DNA from: Dipteris shenzhenensis
Lineage: Eukaryota; Polypodiophyta; Polypodiopsida; Gleicheniales
Assembly: GCA_047967505.1 (NCBI GenBank)
Contig: CM106539.1
DNA length: 64,000 nucleotides
Reading direction: 5' to 3' (one strand)
The translations under genes were made by a program, and so were the position numbers. The notes beneath the pieces were generated by a model. That model made no database searches, was not told where the DNA came from, and saw only the letters and a program-made list of their open reading frames with translations. Shown in pieces: positions 58,903 to 64,000 of this stretch (within the stretch, counting starts at the first letter, position 1; the number at the start of each line of letters is the position of its first letter).

Positions 58903-59199
58903 GAAAGTAGATCAGCCCATGGTTGATGTGAATGCAGGTTACTCTTATGTGGATGGTGAATCCAGTGGCTCAGAACAGAGCCTTGATGATGAGTTGGGTA
59001 TTCCTTCTGTTGTTACACTTGAAGTAAGGAAGACAAGGGATGTTTTGAGAGCACCTGGTAGTGAGCCTATTTTGCGTAGGTCTACCAGAGCTAGGTATCA
59101 TGTGGATAGGATGAAATATGATGGATTTATAGCCATTCACTATGCCTATATGGTCAAAGTGATACATGAATCAGAACCCACTTCTTTTAAGCAAGCCAT

Positions 59200-60407
59200 G
59201 GGAAAATAAAAATGGAAGAAAACCATGGATGAAGAAATGGATACCTTGGAAGAAAATGCTACATGGGAATTGGTGCCTTTGCCTAAAGACAAGAATGCAA
59301 TTGGCTACAAGTGGGTTTATAAGGTGAAGCACAATGCAAATGGTTCTGTGAACAGATGCAAGGCAAGATTAGTTGTCAAGGGGTATGCATAGACATATGG
59401 CATTGATTATGAAGAAACATTCAGTCCGGTTGCAAGGATGGCAACGAATTTGATCATCACAGGTGATAGTGATGAAAATATCATTCATGTGAAAATGCTA
59501 TTGAAGCAGCAGTTTGAGATGAAGGATTTGGGAGAGCTGCGTTACTTCTTGGGCATTGAGGTGATTAGATCCATAAGTGGGATATGGCTCTTGCAGAGGC
59601 AGTATGGATTGGACATGTTGTCCAAATATGGGATGATAGGCTGTAAGCCTATTTCAGTTCCTTTAGAGCAGAATGTGAAGTTGAGCGCAGATGCAGGTGA
59701 ACTTCTGGAAGACCCTACTATGTACATACGCATAATAGGAAGTTTGATTTATATGACTATTACCAGATCAGGTTCGAGCTATGCTGTTGGGTTGCTATGT
59801 CAGTTTATGCAGGCTTCAAGGAAATTGCATTTGGATGCGGCTAGATGCATACTGAGATATATGAAGTCCACATTGCAGTATGGACTATTTTATGAGACTG
59901 GGGTTCAGATACAGTTGCATGGATACACTGATGATGATTGGACTGGTAGTATTTCTGATAGACGATTTACAAGTGGATATATGTTCTCTTTTGGGAGTGC
60001 TGCAATCACTTGGAGTAGCAAGAAACAGCCTACAGTTGCCTTGTCGAGCACACTGAGTACAGAGGTGCAGCAATGGTTGCATGTGAGGTAGCTTGGTTAC
60101 ATAAGCTACTTTATGATATGCATCAGTTGTCATTTATTGTTACAGATGAGCTAGTTGTCATTTATTGTGACAACATGAGCAGTATGCACTTGGCAAATAA
60201 CCTAGTCTATCATGCTAGAACAAAGCATATTGAGGTGCATTATCACTATGTGCGGGAGAAGGTTCTAGTAGGTTTTATTAATCTAGTTTATGTCAGCACA
60301 GAGGATCAGGTAGCTGACATATTCATGAAGGCATTGGATGCAAAGAAGCTATGCAAGTTCAGAGACCTACTTGGTGCGCAAGAATTGGGATTGAGCTTGA
60401 GGGGGAG
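59200..60407 (+). pseudogene. copia RT (core deleted) and RNase H
   Basis: RT begins [20 protein letters not shown] and continues through [10 protein letters not shown] and a stop to ETFSPVARMA, then jumps at about 59441-59446 straight to TNLIITGDSDENI. The intervening part of a normal copia RT, about 130 residues including the DVKNAFL region and the YVDD motif, is missing. The frame runs on through RNase H (GYTDDDWTGS, SSKKQPTVALSS), with a break near 60090, to IYCDNMSSMHLANN and VADIFMKALD. The polypurine tract GAGGGGGAG lies at 60399-60407. Confidence 0.88.
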
Positions 60408-60759
60408 TGTTGAGATATCGAGCTCCACTCGTGATATGCCAGGGTGACCATTGTGCAGTTATGTCACCAATTGTTAGCTGCAGATGCGGTTGGTACACCG
60501 CCCATGAATAATAGCTGGGTGACAACTATCTTTATGTACTCTAGTTAGTGGCTCAGTTAGTATGCCACCTTAGTTAGCTGAGTTTGGTTTGAGACCCACA
60601 TATAGGGTTCACCTACTCTTTTGTACTTAGAGTCCTTTTGGCTTTCACAACTAAGAAGAGGAAAACTGTTTTCAGCCTCCACCTTTGTGTATATTCTCCC
60701 ATTGTGTATGAGAGAAAGTTGCAAGTGAGACTCCTTCCTTCTCTCTCACTCTCTTCACA
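60408..60759 (+). repeat. 3' LTR of copia element
   Basis: 352 bp, same termini as the 5' LTR with about 22 substitutions and a few 1-2-bp indels by eye. The right target duplication GTGTT is at 60760-60764. Confidence 0.95.
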
Positions 60760-60764
60760 GTGTT

Positions 60765-61440
60765 AACCATATTAGAGCGCTTGCGAAAAGCCTAGTGTTA
60801 GGAGGTATTCTTAACCGACTCCCAAATAGCACTTAAGTTGGCCTCGTCACTCCTAGGCTTAGGTGATTTGGGGCTCAAACTCCCTGAGCGCCCTCACACC
60901 TTCACCTATTTGTGGTCATGCATGATGCATGAGACTCAAACCTGAAGTGGTGAGGCCCAGCTCTTGCGAGACACTAAATGGTAACTGTGTCTCGGAATAT
61001 TTGGGGAACAAACTCCCTAGGTCTAGTTGTACTCCTTTCATGGCTATTTTCATTGGCATAGCTATTTTCTGTGGATGTGAAGCTGAAAAGTGCAAGGCGT
61101 ATGCACTTCTCGTGGCCTAGAAGTATGCATCTCCTTGTTCCTGGTATGCACCTCCTTGTTCCAAACAGTGGTAGTAGCTAGAACATACAGCTTGTTCTTG
61201 GGATCCTTGAATCCTTGAACTTTGGAGCAAACTTTGGGTATTAAGGGATCAAACTCTCTAGTTTGAGCTATACTCCTTCCGTGTGCACATTGCTTGTAAT
61301 CATTGGCCTTGGTGTATTTGGGTATCAAACTCCCTTGAGCTTGTCCGTTGAAGTAGAACATTCGGCTTGGTCACCTTTACTCATTGATTACCCTGTATTT
61401 GACTATTGTACTCCGTGGATGTTAACATGCCCCCTTTCCT
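60765..61440. other. Non-coding DNA with small repeats
   Basis: A phrase ATCAAACTC(C/T)C(T/C)..AG recurs near 60877, 61009, 61249 and 61325, and an 18-bp unit TATGCAYCTCCTTGTTCC is repeated at about 61124 and 61145. No gene is seen. Confidence 0.5.
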
Positions 61441-61457
61441 GTTGCTGATCTGCTGCA

Positions 61458-63965
61458 CTAGAGGAGGTTGGTGGTGAGAACTGGCTGCAGTATGGTGTAG
61501 CGGTCTAGCTGCTTTGACGTGAGGTGCGTGAGGTATGAGCGGTACTTCCAAAAATGTGTGGCATGCATATCCTCGTAAGTGCAAGTGAGGCTCGTGGAGA
61601 TTGCGGATGTGGAGGTAGAGGCAGAGGTCCTAGAACTATGAGTGGGACCAACGTCGGGGTTGAAGACAATCTGGTTGTTTAAATTATGGATGCGATCATT
61701 GATGGGGCGGCTATGGGCAGGAAGATCATGGAGGAGTAAGAGGATGAGGCGGTTGAAATGGACGATAATGATGACAGCAAGATCTGACACTGAGCCATAT
61801 GTATCGTTGAATGACTGGAGGCGAAAGCAAAAACCCTCCTGCATCAATTCTTTGGGAAAGTTACTTAGGAAAATTGTACAACACATTGGGGTCTTGTAGC
61901 TGGAGAACTCGAAAGGTGGCCCAAGTCCAACATCATTCCACGGGCATGTAGAGTGGGTGGACTCGATGATCAATGGGTGCGCTGCGGTAGTAGCTCCAAA
62001 ATTTCTCCAGCTTCAAAAATGGGAGCCACCAATTTGGCTGTAGACTAGCATCTGCATCGGAGGCATCGGAGAGGCTGTATCCTCCTCTCGTGCACTTGGG
62101 ATGCGCGTAGTGCGAGTTGTCGAATGATTGCTCTATGAACTATGTGAGGGGGTGCACCTCAAGAATTTTACAGAGGTGGAGGTGGGAGACCTCGAGCTGG
62201 CGCTTCCAATGGTGCATTAGCGCACTATCTGGTAGCTCCTGAAAGGACTGCAAGTCCGGGCGCCAATGAACATCTTCAGGGGGAGAAACTGGCGCAGATG
62301 TCAAAGCTTCATCATCTGCAAGTGGCATGGGCTCTGGCTATGTGGGGCTTGCAGGAGTTGCAGCATCGATACTTTGTACAAAATGTGATGCTTTGAGCAG
62401 TGTGTTGAAGGCTTCATTAGGGAGGTCGACCGGAGCACTGAAGGAGATGGACAAGGAGGGTCCTTGCTATGCGGTGGTGGTGTTAGAGGCATTAGATGAG
62501 TACTCAGGCAGTGTTGTTCGAGGGAGGGGAGGTTGGGTAGCTTGTCGGGTGGGTGGGGCAAGATCTAGGGGAGGCGGTAATGGAATATCTACAGGAGGGG
62601 CAGTGGTATTAAAGAGGGTGACTGCATTTTTCCCCTCTTCCTCGGTTACTTCCTCAAGGTATGCTATGTGAATTGTTTCAAAATTGCTCACCAAGGACTC
62701 AAGTGAGTCTTGGAGATCTTGTAGCACCCTATTAAAGAGGATTATTATTCAGAGGGGTTGGTAGGTGGTGGACTAGTAGGCCGCAAGGTGTCCTTAAGAT
62801 TGGATTATTGAGGCTCGGCCATAGGTCTACATCCATTTTATGTCTACATGTAGACTTTCGAGAGTGTAGACCCATGGCGTGAGTTCCTCGGGCTTTGCGA
62901 GCTGCATCACTTCATCATTTGTAGGATAATTAAGGGACTCAGATGATGTGGCACTAGGCTTGAAAATTAAGAAGAATGGGATGGGCAGATAGGGTTTGGA
63001 GATTGAAGGGGCAGAGAAGAGATAGGGAAGTGGGCTGAAGGTCAAGAGAGGAATATGACATGGCTAATATGGGGTGGCAATGGTCAGGATTGGAGGGCGG
63101 AGAATAGTTTGCAGGGCATTAGGAGGAAGTGGAGTAGTGAGGTCTAGGTGAAAGATGAGGTTTTGTGCGCAGGGTGCATCAAAGTGCATTTGTAGGGTTT
63201 GGGCGATGCTGCATGGTGCAAGTGTGCATGTGGCTAATTGTGTAAACACCTCCCTGTACATCCTAAACTCCTGCTAGTCATGGTCTTCCAAACATGACTC
63301 CTCAGATTGGTCGGTGGCGTGCTAGCTTTCTATTGCTTCTTGGAGGGAGACCATTAGGTTCCTCTCTTGTGCTAGGAGATATTGTAAGGCATAGATCTAT
63401 TGGTCATGGGACTCCTGCAAGCGGGCATACCGCTACTCTGCCTGTGCTTGCTTCTCTAGCGTCGTGCGTAGGGCTAATTTTGCCTTGCCTACCTGGTCCA
63501 TGAGCATTTGGACCATGGATTCACTGGTGTGGTGAGGTCATCCTTGACTTTCATAAGAGCCGAGCTTGAGCTCTTCCACCTTGGCCCGGTAGTCTTCGGG
63601 TCGATGTAGTGCGGCATGGCCCGTTGCCTGAGCTACGAGAACATTGTCGACTAGCTTTCATGCGCAGAGAGTTGGGCTTGGATGAGATTGGAGGAGAGTT
63701 GTGAGGCTTGCTCCTGCTGCCTCCTATGTAAGATCATCAAGGCGACTTGGGGCAGTTGTGTCATGGCTTCAAAGAGATTCATCTCCATCACGTCTGCGCG
63801 TGACAACTGCTCTACCGTCATGTGGCTATAGCCTCCCGTTGCCCTATACTGGGGCATGCTGCAAAATTGTATGGCCTCTGCTAGGCCTGCCCATGGCATG
63901 GAAGAGGTGCCAGTGGTAAAGGATGTTGTCTCCTGAGGGCTGGTGGAGACTGAGGCGAAGGGCAC
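61458..63965 (-). pseudogene. Degenerate minus-strand coding remnants
   Basis: A chain of minus-strand frames with coding-like texture (61458-61973, 62140-62328, 62467-62727, 62827-63045, 63064-63261, 63651-63965) is separated by stops. Features include a Ser/Thr-rich stretch, a Pro-rich segment (PPPLDLAPPTRQATQPPLP) and a Gln-rich stretch (HRRQQEQASQLSSNLIQAQL). I cannot assign a domain. The style resembles the 46-49 kb remnant and could be a related retroelement-linked ORF on the other strand; this is a guess. Confidence 0.3.
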
Positions 63966-64000
63966 AGCGAGGGTTGTCGGGGTAGTTTCGGCTCTTGTAT

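Larger units (their letters stand above)
56169..60759 (+). mobile_element. Ty1/copia element with both LTRs and target duplication, RT core deleted
   Basis: The element is 4591 bp on the plus strand. LTRs of 354 and 352 bp (TGTTGAG...CTTCACA) are about 94% alike by eye. A 5-bp target duplication GTGTT flanks it (56164-56168 and 60760-60764). It has an initiator-Met primer site and a G-rich polypurine tract. The coding region carries gag, protease, integrase, part of RT and RNase H in copia order but with stops and frameshifts. It is older than the gag-only element judged by LTR divergence. Confidence 0.95.

Overview
The window looks like a repeat-dominated intergenic stretch of a large land-plant nuclear genome. 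The evidence is the presence of Ty1/copia and Ty3/gypsy retroelements primed by initiator-methionine tRNA, a plant-specific SPARK-type receptor-like kinase, fragments of plant gene families (a BTB-BACK protein, an FCP1-like HAD phosphatase), long dinucleotide microsatellites, and a single intact host gene in 64 kb. The low gene density suggests a big-genome lineage such as a fern or gymnosperm, but the sequence does not settle this. I see no prokaryotic, viral or organellar gene content, and no rRNA or convincing intact tRNA gene.

Layout. 1-1.99 kb: 3' end of a frameshifted Ty1/copia pol with its LTR start. 2-3.36 kb: extreme G/C-rich purine-pyrimidine tract that switches strand twice. 3.36-5 kb: a roughly 120-bp tandem repeat and AT-rich DNA; a palindromic motif around TTGCGTACGCAA recurs from 2.2 to 4.3 kb in both compartments. 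5.2-8.1 kb: a 1.1-kb direct duplication carrying a plant RNase H domain. 8.16-14.1 kb: a decayed Ty3/gypsy gag-pol with its 3' LTR and an in-frame 435-bp duplication inside integrase. 14.2-22.1 kb: about 6 kb of a palindromic repeat family with a ~1-kb higher-order period, four copies in one orientation, then two inverted, around a broken FCP1-like phosphatase fragment. 22-29 kb: mostly non-coding, with one copy of a dispersed repeat. 29.1-30.9 kb: old copia remnant. 31-33.9 kb: AT-rich DNA and microsatellites.

33.93-36.57 kb holds a structurally complete, young, non-autonomous LTR element with only a gag gene (minus strand, 289-bp LTRs, 5-bp target duplication). 37.4-39.3 kb is the one intact host gene, an RKF3-like SPARK-domain receptor kinase (minus strand). 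39.3-45 kb: spacer with minisatellites. 45.3-49.3 kb: a gypsy integrase tail followed by a long same-strand coding remnant. 50.5-51.2 kb: second, inverted copy of the dispersed repeat. 53.2-53.7 kb: a POB1/LRB-like BTB-BACK gene fragment. 54.8-55.1 kb: unrecognised ORF with two CxxC pairs. 56.17-60.76 kb: a Ty1/copia element with both LTRs and target duplication but with the reverse transcriptase core deleted. 61.4-64 kb: degenerate minus-strand coding remnants.

The genes do not form a pathway. The biology here is genome turnover: insertion, internal duplication, deletion and capture of gene pieces. The best candidates for something undescribed are the palindromic higher-order repeat with its inverted arms and captured phosphatase fragment, the gag-only element, and the recurring TTGCGTACGCAA motif. 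All sequence comparisons were made by eye within this window; no database search was run.
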